A stretch of 64,000 nucleotides of DNA. Source: Ensifer sp. LCM 4579. GTDB lineage: Bacteria > Pseudomonadota > Alphaproteobacteria > Rhizobiales > Rhizobiaceae. This document shows positions 39,176-48,577 of the stretch, piece after piece. How positions within the stretch are numbered: position 1 is the stretch's first letter; the number at the start of each line of letters is the position of its first letter. A program made the position numbers and the translations under genes. The stretch covers positions 1-64,000 of the forward strand of contig NZ_MDDV01000014.1 in NCBI RefSeq assembly GCF_001854885.1, in the 5' to 3' direction. A model generated the notes under the pieces. It ran no database searches and was not told the DNA's origin. It saw only the letters and a program-made list of their open reading frames with translations.

Positions 39176-40169
39176 CTTGTTTCAGGTGAGCCGCGTCGCC
39201 AACGGCGATGAAGCTTGCCTTGGCGTGCCCTCAAGACAGCTCGGCGAGCGCTTCGATCATATGAAATGTTCTAGGTGTTTGACTTGGCGCTTCGTCTTCT
39301 GACGATCGGGGTTGTAGCGGGGGGCTGCCGTTCGGACAGTAAAAACGTGGTCTGTATCGAAAACGGCCACAAGCATCAAAAAGCGGTCGTTGCGAGGGGA
39401 CTCCTCACCGTTTGACGAGGCGAATGCGGGCAGCGGCGGATGCGATGGTGCTTTGGGAAGCTTGGCGATCGTCGCCTCGCGGCTGCACGCGGCTTTGTCC
39501 GGTGTCGGCACGGTCTCCCAGAGATCGAGCAACCACTGTGCCCCAAGGTCGTTTTCGAGTTCGAACTCCCCACGGGGCATCGACGGGGAACGCGTCCCCC
39601 TGGTGCTCGAAGCACAGGGGGCGATGGGTCGCTCCCGTCGAATCGGCTCGGTTCGGGAAGGCTACGCCAATTGGGGCCGTCGCCCATTGGTGCAGGGAAG
39701 TTCCGCTACGCTTCACGTCGCCACACACGGCGAGCACGAGCATCCCAAGAACGGCATGAGAAGGGTACGGGGGCGGACATACTACCTTTAGGGCAGCTCC
39801 CCCGTCCGAGCGGTGCAACGTTGGGCAGGAGCCCGCGGCCGATTTGCTCACCGATGGCGATTTCGCCGAGCTTCTATATGTTCCAATAACAGCCGCTCGC
39901 CCGGCAGATCGCGAATTCTCTGGGTGCACCGGAAACTGAGGATGGAACAGATCGCAAAAGCATGATCCCTGAAGCCGCCGTATCAACATTATGCTCAATG
40001 CTCGCGGATTTGCCTTCCGGTGTCGTTCTGCAGCAGGACCATCGAGAATGTAATGCCAACGCGATGACAGCGGCGGGCCATAACGTCCGACCACTTTCGA
40101 ATGTTGGAATCCAAGCAAAATAACCGTTGGTTAGCTAATTCCATCATCTATCCTAATGTAACTCGATTG
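39176..40169. other. gene-poor kilobase after noeJ
   Basis: No intact gene is supported. Open frames exist on both strands (minus 39257-39580 and 39405-40118; plus 39390-39791) and some are fairly long, but they match no family I know. A short plus-strand frame at about 39962-40123 (MIPEAAVSTLCSMLADLPSG) looks coding-like and may be a degraded gene end. Confidence 0.4.
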
Positions 40170-41114
40170 ATGGTTATGGTTGGAGTAGACCTTTTGAAAA
40201 GCATTCGCATTGCGCTCCTGCAACTGCATCCCGGTGCCACCCCCAAGGAATCCTTTGAGATCGCCGCCGAAGGTTGTCGGCAGGCGCAGAAACTCGCCGC
40301 CGATATCTGCCTGCTGCCGGAGATCTGGAGCCACGGCTACCGGTTCTTTGATCCTGACACGCCAGGAAGCCTCGAAGAGTGGCGACAATCCTCGATGCCT
40401 TGGGAGTGCGACTACGTTCAAGGTTTTTGCGAGCTTGCAAAGGAACTGGGCATCGCGATCGGCTTTTCGTTCCTCGAAGCCTCCGACCGGGGACCGAGAA
40501 ACGCGTTCGCTTTGGCTGACATGCGCGGCGAGATCGCCCTCAAATATGCCAAGGTGCATGTCTGTCTCCACGGGCTCGAGAGAAATTGCGCACCCGGCGA
40601 CGACTTCAATGTCTCGACGCTTCAGACGAGATCCGGCCCGGTGACGGTCGGCGCGATGATCTGCTACGATCGCGAGTTCCCCGAGGCGGCACGCATCCTC
40701 GCGCTCAAGGGCGCAGAACTCGTCCTCGTGCCGAACGCCTGCCACTTCGACGACCACCGTCTGTGCCAAATGAAGACGCGGGCATTTGAGAACAAAATCG
40801 TTCTTGCCATGACCAACTATCCGAGTTCCGCCGGCCATGGAAACGGGCGATCTGTCGGAATATCCGCAGTCGCGTTTTCAAACGCCAATTCCCGGGCCAC
40901 TGACGACAACAAGCAGTCCCAATACCGGAACACACTGCTGGTTGAGGGCGGACCCGAGGAAGGCATATTCACCTTCGATGTTGATCTGGAAGAGCTGCGT
41001 ACCTATCGCGAGAACGCGATCTGGGGAGGAAGGCACCGGCGGCCCGACACATATAATATTCTCACGGAGAACATCGCAGAAGCCGAGCCGGATCCGCATT
41101 CGCTCATCAACTAA
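40170..41114 (+). CDS. nitrilase-superfamily carbon-nitrogen hydrolase 1
   Basis: A member of the nitrilase/amidase superfamily, which hydrolyses C-N bonds of amides or nitriles. The catalytic triad is visible: Glu in LLPEIWSHGY, Lys in LKYAKVHVC and Cys in GAMICYDREFPEAAR. Later blocks AELVLVPNAC and AMTNYPS also fit. From the ATG at 40170 it is about 314 residues; ATG 40176 and TTG 40194 (with TGGAG upstream) are alternatives. It starts a run of catabolic-looking genes. Substrate unknown. Similar but not identical to the enzyme at 41522. Confidence 0.85.
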   Translation: MVMVGVDLLKSIRIALLQLHPGATPKESFEIAAEGCRQAQKLAADICLLPEIWSHGYRFFDPDTPGSLEEWRQSSMPWECDYVQGFCELAKELGIAIGFSFLEASDRGPRNAFALADMRGEIALKYAKVHVCLHGLERNCAPGDDFNVSTLQTRSGPVTVGAMICYDREFPEAARILALKGAELVLVPNACHFDDHRLCQMKTRAFENKIVLAMTNYPSSAGHGNGRSVGISAVAFSNANSRATDDNKQSQYRNTLLVEGGPEEGIFTFDVDLEELRTYRENAIWGGRHRRPDTYNILTENIAEAEPDPHSLIN

Positions 41115-41404
41115 CGCCGGCGCTCGGTTGCGGTGTCCGGGGGGCGCCAAACCCGCCTCTCTATCCTGAGAAGAAAGCCACACTCATAGAGGTGAAACAT
41201 ACAAGGTCTTCCTCGCGAACGCTCGGCACTCGATCGCAAGGTCGGGGGCGACGACTCGTTTCGGAACGGCGCCCGGACTTTGTTCCAACGTGCCCTACGG
41301 CAGTGTGATTCAGTCAGCATCAGCTCTGTTCAACAAGGCCTGACCTTGCGAATTTCACGAGGAACCTGTCCACCGCCAACCCTCCTCCTCCCATGGCGGC
41401 CCCT

Positions 41405-41445
41405 GGCCCGGCGATGAACCTCGCAGCTCACGCCGGGCCTTTTTT
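41405..41445 (+). terminator. rho-independent terminator between the two nitrilase genes
   Basis: GGCCCGGCG at 41405-41413 pairs perfectly with CGCCGGGCC at 41431-41439, a 9-bp GC-rich stem with a 17-base loop followed by TTTTTT at 41440-41445. It lies about 77 bases before the second nitrilase start, so it either ends the first transcript or acts as a leader attenuator for the second. Confidence 0.75.
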
Positions 41446-41521
41446 CAGAGAGAACAGAATGCCGCGAGCGGGACAAACCGGCGGCGGCTTAAGAAGCGAA
41501 ATCATCAGCAGGAGAAAATGC

Positions 41522-42313
41522 ATGGCAACCACCAGGCCCCTGTGTGTTGCGCTGGCGCAGGTCATGAATGATGTCGATATCGATGCGATCTGCGCAACGG
41601 CCGCAGAAAGAGGCGCAGACATCGTCGTCTTTCCGGAGATGTTCTCCAACGGATACTGCCGGTTTGACCCCGAAAGTGAAGAATCGCGGCTGACCTGGAT
41701 CAACGCGGCCGTTCCAATTGAGGGTGCCTATGTGCAGAGGTTCAGGCACGCTGCACGCAGCAACGGACTAGCGATCGTCGCCACGTTCCTCGAGCGAGGT
41801 CCGAGCAAGCCTTTCAATTCCGCCGTCCTGATCGACCGGACAGGTCAGATTATCCTGCACCAGCGCAAGCGTCATATCTGTTTCTTCGACGTTCCGGAGG
41901 AGGCTTGTGCCGCCGGCGAAAGCTCGAGCGTCGCGAAGCTGACAACCGAGGCCGGAGACGTGGCAGTCGGCATCCTGATCTGCATGGATCGGGAGTTCCC
42001 CGACCCGACGTCAGATCTCGTTCGCGGCGGCGCGGAAATTGTTCTTGTTCCCAACAGTTGCCGGCTTTTGGATCATGAGGCCGTCGGAGATGTGCGCGTG
42101 GCCGGGGTGCGTGCCCTTGCCTTTCAATCGGTTGTCGGAGCCGCCGTCGCTAACTATCCGCTTCCGAAAGATGACGGGCGATCCTTCGCTGTCGACCCGT
42201 TGGGCAGGGTCGTCGCCATGGGCGGGACCGAGCAGGAGCTTGTGATTGCCCATTTCGATCTGGAAGCGATAAAGGCGCTTCAGCGAAAAGAGTGGTTCCG
42301 GCGCGTTCGATGA
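41522..42313 (+). CDS. nitrilase-superfamily carbon-nitrogen hydrolase 2
   Basis: The ATG at 41522, seven bases after AGGAG, gives 263 residues. The triad is Glu in VFPEMFSNGY, Lys in LHQRKRHICFF and Cys in GILICMDREFPDP. It shares the SNGY/SHGY block, the CxDREFP nucleophile elbow and the VLVPN strand with the enzyme at 40170, so they are paralogues, but they differ widely elsewhere. It faces the minus-strand amidohydrolase gene, with 190 bases between the two ends. Confidence 0.85.
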   Translation: MATTRPLCVALAQVMNDVDIDAICATAAERGADIVVFPEMFSNGYCRFDPESEESRLTWINAAVPIEGAYVQRFRHAARSNGLAIVATFLERGPSKPFNSAVLIDRTGQIILHQRKRHICFFDVPEEACAAGESSSVAKLTTEAGDVAVGILICMDREFPDPTSDLVRGGAEIVLVPNSCRLLDHEAVGDVRVAGVRALAFQSVVGAAVANYPLPKDDGRSFAVDPLGRVVAMGGTEQELVIAHFDLEAIKALQRKEWFRRVR

Positions 42314-42503
42314 ATCGGCTCGGCCAGTCGTTCAGCCATCACGACGCAACGGAATCACGCTTTCTCGCATCCAATCGCGTCGAATGTCTTCATGACCGAT
42401 GCACCCCATGGCGATGCAATGTTCAGGGCGCGGGTCGAATATGGTGAGCGAAAAGCCCGGGCGAAGATACTTTGATGGCTGGCCGAGAACCACGTATGGA
42501 GGC

Positions 42504-43871
42504 TCAGGCTCTGCCGCTGTCGCGAATGCTCTTTGGCGGAGCCCCGAACGCACCCCCATGGCCGAGTTTTGCGATGCTGTCGGCATCAGCGCTGCGCAGG
42601 ATCTCTTTCTTTCGGGACAGGTCGTAGTAGTCATAGGGATTTTCCATCATGAAGAAGTCCGCCAGCCGAATGGCTTCCTCCTCAGACATTGTACCGTCGG
42701 CAACCTCACGCTTTAGAGTTCTGCCAAACCACTTTCTGAACTGCAGTGCGTAGCCGACCGAGGACGTCGGAAGCAGCGTGTCTCCACCGAACACGAACAG
42801 CTTGTTCCTGGGAGCGGCATGCAGGTAGCGCCGAACAAAATCGCTGGCATGTAGGGGGTTGATGCTCCAGGCCCAGCACATGTCGATGGAAACATTGGTG
42901 TAATGCTTGGCAAGCGTGATCAGTTCGTCGGAATGCGGATAGGCGATATGCATCAGCATGAACCGGGTGTTCGGATGCATCTTCAAGAATAGATCCATGT
43001 TCCCTGCCCGGAGGTTGTCGGTGGGCATAAAGTTGTTCTTCGTGAAATAGCCGGTATGTATCTTGAACGGCAGATGATGCCGTGCGCACATCTCCGCAAC
43101 GCGGGACATGCACCAGTCTCCGAGGCACAGGCGGTCGGCTTGCGGCGCGGCTTTTCCGAGCCGGCGTACAGTAGCAAATGAAATCGCCGCGTCTGTCTCG
43201 CTCCGCGGCTCCCATTTGAGCGTTCTGGCGTAAGCGTGCTGCGATTTCACTGCCACCGCATAGCGAGCGCTGATACTAAACAGCATCTCGATTGCGGCTC
43301 CCAGTTCCTCGAGCGAGCTTACGTCCTTGCCGAGCTGGCGTTCCAGGACATCGAAGTCGGGCCCGCCGGCGCAGAAATCGAACATGTTCAGGTCGTAGAG
43401 GAAGAAGTCCTGCCCCATCATTTCCGGCGGAAATGGACGGGTGTTCGTGTCGATCTGAACATGATCCAGATTGGCAATGTCCTTGAGGAGCCTGCGTCTC
43501 TCGTTCTCCTCACCCTTATATTTGCAGCTTTCCTGAGCCGCGCAAATCGCCTCCGGGGTCACCGCATCGATGGCGAATAGCCGCTTGGCCGCCAGCTTCA
43601 CACCCTCGGCGTAGCCGGTGAGTTCGATCTTCTCCCAATAGGGTTGGACGTCGCGAAAGCGACGCTCCACGTCCGGATTGATCGGGTCAACGAGCGCATC
43701 AAGAATTTGCTGGCTCGCGCCTGCGGAGTGAAGATCAAAAACGACATAGTTGTCGAACAAATGCGTGAGCACGTCATGTCGGGAGGCGCGGTAGAACCGC
43801 TCGTACTCAGTGTGTTCGTGGGTGTTGCAAAGCGTGCTTGACGCGATGAACTCTTCAAGTTCGGAGTGCAT
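42504..43871 (-). CDS. metal-dependent amidohydrolase-family protein
   Basis: The start MHSELEEFIASS at 43871 follows an AAGGAT site and gives 455 residues. The metal-binding HxH is in NTHEHTEYERF. Later KIHTGYF, LMHIAYPHSDEL and VFGGDTLLP supply the remaining His and Asp ligand positions of the amidohydrolase/uronate-isomerase superfamily. It is encoded with, and downstream of, a sugar ABC importer on the same strand. It probably acts on the imported compound, by isomerisation or hydrolysis. Exact reaction unknown. Confidence 0.75.
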   Translation of the reverse strand: MHSELEEFIASSTLCNTHEHTEYERFYRASRHDVLTHLFDNYVVFDLHSAGASQQILDALVDPINPDVERRFRDVQPYWEKIELTGYAEGVKLAAKRLFAIDAVTPEAICAAQESCKYKGEENERRRLLKDIANLDHVQIDTNTRPFPPEMMGQDFFLYDLNMFDFCAGGPDFDVLERQLGKDVSSLEELGAAIEMLFSISARYAVAVKSQHAYARTLKWEPRSETDAAISFATVRRLGKAAPQADRLCLGDWCMSRVAEMCARHHLPFKIHTGYFTKNNFMPTDNLRAGNMDLFLKMHPNTRFMLMHIAYPHSDELITLAKHYTNVSIDMCWAWSINPLHASDFVRRYLHAAPRNKLFVFGGDTLLPTSSVGYALQFRKWFGRTLKREVADGTMSEEEAIRLADFFMMENPYDYYDLSRKKEILRSADADSIAKLGHGGAFGAPPKSIRDSGRA

Positions 43872-43911
43872 GAAATTATCCTTTGGAAGCGACGAAGTTG
43901 TCGGGAAGCCG

Positions 43912-44697
43912 TCAGGCCTCCCGCGATACAAGCTCGGTCAGCATCTGCATTGTCACCTCGTCTCTTTCGAACGAGCCAATGACGCGCCCTCGTGCGAACA
44001 CGACCACGTGATCGGCAATCTCCAGCGCGTGGTTGAAGTTATGGGTGATGAGGATGACGGCGTTGCCCATCTGCCGCGCGCGATCGATGTGCTCTATCAC
44101 GCGTGTCGCCTGGCGGACCGCGAGCGCGGCGGTAGGCTCGTCGAGGATGAGGCAAGACGAACCGAAATACATCGCCCGGGCAATCGCGAGCGACTGTTTC
44201 TGGCCGCCGGAAAGTGTCGCGGCGCGGGAGCGAAGATTGCCTCTCAGGCGGACACCCAGCCCGCTGAGCGCTTCACGTGCCAAACGGTCCGCGGCCTTCG
44301 CATCATAGATGCGAAACTTCCAAAAGCCCTTCGTTGGCTCCTGCCCCAAAACGATGTTGCGCGTGACGGACAGCAGATCACAGACGGCAAGGTCCTGATA
44401 ACATGTGGCAATTCCGAGAGCTCTTGCCTCGTCGGGGCCGCTGAGCGTCACCTTCTTGCCCTTGAAGAAAAGTTCGCCGGCATCCGGACGATAGACACCG
44501 GAGAGAATCTTGATCAGTGTCGACTTCCCGGCGCCATTATCGCCCAGCAACACCGTCACTTTGCCGGCCCAGGCCTTCAGTGAGACGTCGGAGAGAGCCG
44601 TTGTCGCACCGAAATATTTGGCGATGTTGACAGCTTCAAGAACGGGCGTTTCTTCAGGAGATTGGGCTGCGCCATTTGGCTGAGAGTGCGTCATCAT
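43912..44697 (-). CDS. sugar ABC importer ATPase (single-domain type)
   Basis: This 261-residue ATPase has Walker A (GDNGAGKST), a Q-loop in CYQDLAVCDLLSV, signature LSGGQKQSLAIARAM, Walker B CLILDEPTAAL and H-loop in ILITHNFNHA. The Q-loop neighbourhood is typical of FrcA/MglA-like pentose and fructose transporters, but here only one ATPase domain is present. It overlaps the permease stop by four bases, so the two are translationally coupled. Confidence 0.88.
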   Translation of the reverse strand: MMTHSQPNGAAQSPEETPVLEAVNIAKYFGATTALSDVSLKAWAGKVTVLLGDNGAGKSTLIKILSGVYRPDAGELFFKGKKVTLSGPDEARALGIATCYQDLAVCDLLSVTRNIVLGQEPTKGFWKFRIYDAKAADRLAREALSGLGVRLRGNLRSRAATLSGGQKQSLAIARAMYFGSSCLILDEPTAALAVRQATRVIEHIDRARQMGNAVILITHNFNHALEIADHVVVFARGRVIGSFERDEVTMQMLTELVSREA

Positions 44698-45839
44698 TTC
44701 TGCGCCTCCCGCTTTGCCGGCAAGGCTTTGGGGAAAATGGTGGTGCCCTCCCCCCGGCTCTTGGGGATCTCTTTTCCGCGCGGAACCGAGGAGACACGCT
44801 GCATTGGATCTGCTTCCGTCTCTTCGCCGGTCATCGGTGCTATGCGCGAGATGAGGCTGCTGAACCAGTTGTTGACGAGAACGGCGCCCACCACGATGAC
44901 ACCCATGATCGTCGTGTAGAGGAACCCTGGTGCGGAGATAAGCACGAGGCCTGTCTGGATGGTGGCCAGCACGATGGCGCCCATCATCGCGCCGATTGCG
45001 GATCCGTAGCCACCCGAAAGGAGCGTTCCGCCGATCACGGACACCGCAACAGCCTGGAGTTCAATGCCGGTTCCACGCATGGCATCCACGCTAGCGAACC
45101 GTGCGACCTGCATGACGCCGACGATACCCGCAAGGGCGCCGGACAACATGAATGCGATAACGGTCGTGCGTGTCACATTGACGCCGAGATTGTGGGCAGC
45201 TCTCGGATTTTGACCGACGGCCTGAATCCAATTTCCGAGGCGCGTTCTAAGCAGCAAAATCGTCGCAAGAGCGGTGATCAGAACGAACCAGACGAGGGAC
45301 ATTCTCATGCCACCGAAGAGCATCGGTCCAGCGATGATGTTGGAGACTGTGCGTGGCATGTCGACTGCCTTGGGAAAGCCACCGGTAAAGGCGAGAAGCA
45401 TGCCGCGGTAGACGAGAGACGTACCGAGCGTGATGATGAACGAATGAATGCCGGTGCGGGTCTGGAGAATGCCGTTGATCAGGCCGAGCAGGGTTGCCCC
45501 GACGACCGCCAGAACAATTGCCAAAACCGGCGACAGACCGAAGTCGTTCATCAAGGTGACGACGAAGAAGGAAGCCAGGCCGAGGATCGCGCCGACCGAC
45601 AAGTCGAAATGACCGGCGATCAACAGGATCGTCATGCCGATGCTGACAATGCCCAATTCGGCCGCAACACTGCTGATCGAGGCAAGGGTCGGGATCGTCC
45701 AAAACAACGGCGTCATAGAGCTGAAGACGGCAACCACGACGATCGCGGCGCCGACCGCGGTGAATTCAGGTCGCAACAGGAGTTCACGGGCCCACTCTGC
45801 TGCTTCCCTTGAACGACTAGACATGAGTTTCTGAGACAT
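44694..45839 (-). CDS. sugar ABC importer permease (RbsC/FrcB type)
   Basis: The 381-residue product has eight to ten membrane segments and the RbsC-family pattern (LIAGHFDLSVGAILGLASF, GTSLVYRGMLLAFTGG, GRNP-like QNPRAAHNLGVNV and GGTLLSGGYGSAIGAMMGA). It forms the membrane channel of the importer. A 66-base gap separates it from the binding protein gene upstream. The cytoplasmic C-terminal tail after the last helix is unusually long (about 45 residues). Confidence 0.88.
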   Translation of the reverse strand: MSQKLMSSRSREAAEWARELLLRPEFTAVGAAIVVVAVFSSMTPLFWTIPTLASISSVAAELGIVSIGMTILLIAGHFDLSVGAILGLASFFVVTLMNDFGLSPVLAIVLAVVGATLLGLINGILQTRTGIHSFIITLGTSLVYRGMLLAFTGGFPKAVDMPRTVSNIIAGPMLFGGMRMSLVWFVLITALATILLLRTRLGNWIQAVGQNPRAAHNLGVNVTRTTVIAFMLSGALAGIVGVMQVARFASVDAMRGTGIELQAVAVSVIGGTLLSGGYGSAIGAMMGAIVLATIQTGLVLISAPGFLYTTIMGVIVVGAVLVNNWFSSLISRIAPMTGEETEADPMQRVSSVPRGKEIPKSRGEGTTIFPKALPAKREAQK

Positions 45840-45905
45840 CTTAAAACCAATCCAATCAGGAACGAGGCCCCGGCAGTGAGTTCAAGGCCGAGACCTCGGA
45901 CCGCG

Positions 45906-46910
45906 TTACCGGTAACCCGCTGAGACAAGCGGAGCGACTTTGTCGATGTTGGATTGGTCGATGATGGCAGGACCTGTCAGGAACGCGTTCGCCGGAACGA
46001 GCCCGTACTTCAGATAGTGTGCCATCAACAGGACCGGCATGTAGCCCCGCCAGTATTGCTGTTGGTCGATTGTGAAACTGAGCTTGCCAGACTTGATCGC
46101 CGCGACACCTGTCTCATCCAGATCCCAGCCTGCGAGCGCAAGATCAGACCGCTCGGCCCTTTCCTTCGCCTCCAGATAGGGAGCGATCGGCGAACAGGCG
46201 GAGACCATCGCTTTGGTGTCCGGATGGGCACGAAGATAGTTGCTCATCGTTTCGGCGATCTGGCCTGGATCCAGGGTGAGTTCCTGCACCTCGGCCGAGA
46301 CATTCGCCGCCTTCAGCGTATCGACGACACCGGCCGCGCGCGGCTGACATGTGGCGCTGTCGCCTGGCTGGGGATTACCCACGACGACGTGGCCAGATTT
46401 GATGGTTTCCAAGAGCTTCTTGGCGATCACGACCCCGCCGGCATATTCGTCGGCGCCTACATGGAAGAGGAAAGGATCATTCGGATCGCGGAGCTCCGTT
46501 CCCTTTCCGGCCTGCGGACCCAAGGCACTGCCGAAAGCGATCCCCTGGGCTTTGCCCTGCTCGATGACGTCATAATAGGCTTTGTCATCGCCAATGCCGT
46601 TGATGATGATCCCATCCGCTCCGGACGCCATGGCGGCGGTGATGGTTTCCACTTGAGCCGGGAGCGTCGAGTTGCTGGGAAAAACATAAGTAAAATCCAC
46701 TCCCAACTCGCGCGCCGCATCCTCCGCCCCCTTGTTGAGATAGGCGAAGAAGCCGGTAGGCGCCGCGACGCCAACGTGAACGATCTTCAAGCGCTGCTCT
46801 TCGGCCGATGCGACCGCTGCTGCACATGCAAGGCCGATGATCGCGATTGACAGGCTGCCGAGAAACGAGCGCCGTCTTTTGGAGGGGGTGGTGTGAATAT
46901 CGATGTCCAT
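45906..46910 (-). CDS. periplasmic sugar-binding protein
   Basis: The 334-residue product begins with a twin-Arg-like basic stretch (SKRRRSFLGS) and a signal peptide ending ASAEE. The mature part is an RbsB-like type I binding protein: KIVHVGVAAPTGFFAYLNKGAEDAARELG, GADGIIINGIGD, and PFLFHVGADEYAGG. Family members deliver ribose, xylose, inositol or rhizopine-like ligands. It is the first gene of the minus-strand unit and divergent from the LacI gene. Confidence 0.88.
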   Translation of the reverse strand: MDIDIHTTPSKRRRSFLGSLSIAIIGLACAAAVASAEEQRLKIVHVGVAAPTGFFAYLNKGAEDAARELGVDFTYVFPSNSTLPAQVETITAAMASGADGIIINGIGDDKAYYDVIEQGKAQGIAFGSALGPQAGKGTELRDPNDPFLFHVGADEYAGGVVIAKKLLETIKSGHVVVGNPQPGDSATCQPRAAGVVDTLKAANVSAEVQELTLDPGQIAETMSNYLRAHPDTKAMVSACSPIAPYLEAKERAERSDLALAGWDLDETGVAAIKSGKLSFTIDQQQYWRGYMPVLLMAHYLKYGLVPANAFLTGPAIIDQSNIDKVAPLVSAGYR

Positions 46911-46967
46911 GTTGTTCCATCCTCTGGTGGGCCACTTCGTGGCTTCTATAACGCCCTGATGCTAGAC

Positions 46968-47012
46968 TGTTGGCATTCCGCTAGAAACATCTATAATGTT
47001 GGGAATCCAACA
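46968..47012. promoter_or_regulatory. candidate LacI-family operators in the divergent promoter region
   Basis: TGTTGGGAATCCAACA at 46997-47012 is a palindrome with 6-bp perfect arms, of the type bound by LacI regulators, and lies just before the regulator ATG at 47024. A related imperfect copy, TGTTGGCATTCCGCTA, begins 29 bases upstream at 46968. Together they would cover the regulator and transporter promoters. Confidence 0.65.
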
Positions 47013-47023
47013 GGAATTGCGGA

Positions 47024-48031
47024 ATGGCAGGCAGAAAGGCTTCACTTGCGGATGTTGCCACCGCAGCCGGCGTCAGCATCGGGACCGTCGATCGTGTAAT
47101 TAACGGTCGAGGAAACGTGAAAGCCGAAACGGAACAACGGGTGCTCGAGTGCGCGCGTGAACTCCGTCTCGATCGGGCGCTAAACCTGCGCCCAACCAGA
47201 ATCTTGCGACTCGGCGTCGTGTTGCAGACCCGCAGCAATCCGTTTTACAGGGCGATGGTCGATGCGCTCAAACAATGCGCGTCCGACTATAGCTACCTGA
47301 ATGTCCAGCTCGTATTCTATTTTTATGAACGATTAACGCATCGCGACGTGTTGCAGAGCGTCGAGACGGCTGCCCGCGCATGCGACGGCCTTCTCGTAGA
47401 CGTTTTCGAGCATCCGCAAGTTCGAGAAGTTCTTCAGAAGCTTTCGGCGTCATTGCCGGTTTTTACGCTGGTTTCGGATGTCCCGGACATAGGAGGCGTC
47501 GGCTATATTGGCGTCGACCCTCGGGCCGAAGGCAGAGTGGCCGGTGAATTGATGGGCCGTTTTCTCGGAAAAGCTGGCGGAGAGATCCTACTGATTACCG
47601 GGCTTCAGTCGTTTCACTGCCATGAACAAAGAGAGATGGGATTTCGCTCGGTCCTCCGCGACCGGTTCCCTAATTGCCCGTTGGCAAAGCTCATCGAGAG
47701 CCGAGACGATCGAAATGCCACCGAACTTCTTGTGAAGAGCGCCTTGGCAGAAAACAGAAATATAGCAGGTATCTACAATATGCCCGTCGGCAGCAGGGAA
47801 ATAGCTGAAATCCTCCAGAGCATGGGCATGCAGCACGTGACTTTCATCAGCCATGAGTTGACCGAAGAAAACAGAGGCCTGCTCAAGCAGGGACTGATCG
47901 ACGCTGTGATCGACCAGGATCGCACGTCGGAAGCACGGGTTGCTATTCAGAAATTCCTCGCTCACTACGGCCGGTATGAGGGGCAGATCGGCCCGATCGA
48001 GTTTCGCATCTACTTACGCGAAAATTGCTGA
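47024..48031 (+). CDS. LacI/GalR-family transcriptional regulator
   Basis: The 335-residue protein starts with a LacI-type HTH (ASLADVATAAGVSIGTVDRVIN, hinge around GRGNVKAETEQ), followed by a periplasmic-binding-like effector domain (LGVVLQTRSNPFYRAMVDAL, GLLVDVFEHP, GYIGVDPRAEGR, GEILLITG). It is divergent from the sugar importer with 113 bases between starts. It most likely represses the importer/amidohydrolase operon until the substrate binds. The region shows a fitting operator at 46997. Confidence 0.9.
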   Translation: MAGRKASLADVATAAGVSIGTVDRVINGRGNVKAETEQRVLECARELRLDRALNLRPTRILRLGVVLQTRSNPFYRAMVDALKQCASDYSYLNVQLVFYFYERLTHRDVLQSVETAARACDGLLVDVFEHPQVREVLQKLSASLPVFTLVSDVPDIGGVGYIGVDPRAEGRVAGELMGRFLGKAGGEILLITGLQSFHCHEQREMGFRSVLRDRFPNCPLAKLIESRDDRNATELLVKSALAENRNIAGIYNMPVGSREIAEILQSMGMQHVTFISHELTEENRGLLKQGLIDAVIDQDRTSEARVAIQKFLAHYGRYEGQIGPIEFRIYLRENC

Positions 48032-48577
48032 TGCAAGGATATGGGGTAAAATCAGGACTGGGCTATCTATACCGTAATTTGTGGTGCTCTCTGAGATTTG
48101 AGTTACGCGCTTCCACACGCCGACCAACAGCTGAACCGGCGATGCACCGATTTCCACGTGCCATAGCGTTCTGGTGAAGCGCGCCAGTGCGCCCCGGAAC
48201 GCAGCGCCCACAAACAGCCGTTGACGAACACCGTCATGGGTCGCGCGTCCGACCAGGGTCAGCGGCGTTGCCCGGCAACAACGCCGCGATCCGCACCCGC
48301 TCGCAAATGTGGCACCCTTTGAAAGGTAGTTCCGTTCAGTCTGCGTCGGCGCATCCTGTCTCGAGGTCTGGCCAAGATGGAGATCCGCACATGGCGGTTC
48401 AATTCGCCCGGTTTCCAAACTGCCGTTCGACTGTCAGGCGAAGAACCGTACCCCCACGGGTTTGTCCCAATCTGCAGTCTTCTTTTTGATCGCGATCTTT
48501 GGACTAACTTGCCTAAAACGCATAAGAATCGGAGCTGAATTTTCAACTGATCACATTATCAGTGTCGGCTTCCTGGG
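48032..48577. other. spacer between LacI gene and Tn3 remnant
   Basis: About 545 bases. Frames on either strand (for example minus 48259-48546, plus 48187-48489) are not recognisable. The left end of the Tn3 element should fall here, but I did not find a matching terminal repeat. Confidence 0.35.

Noticed and set aside
39257-40118. Long open frames on the minus strand after noeJ
   Set aside because: Overlapping frames on both strands with no recognisable domain and repetitive Arg/Pro composition; likely chance frames or decayed DNA.
40085-40190. Possible degenerate nod box before the first nitrilase gene (AATCCAAGC ... ATTGATGG)
   Set aside because: The ATC-N-AAACAATCRATTTTAC core is missing.
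44676-45812. 378-codon plus-strand open frame rich in His, Asp and Arg
   Set aside because: It lies wholly opposite the permease gene and has low-complexity composition typical of an antisense frame.
45954-46850. 298-codon plus-strand open frame opposite the sugar-binding protein
   Set aside because: It is the antisense shadow of a well-supported binding-protein gene and shows no domain.
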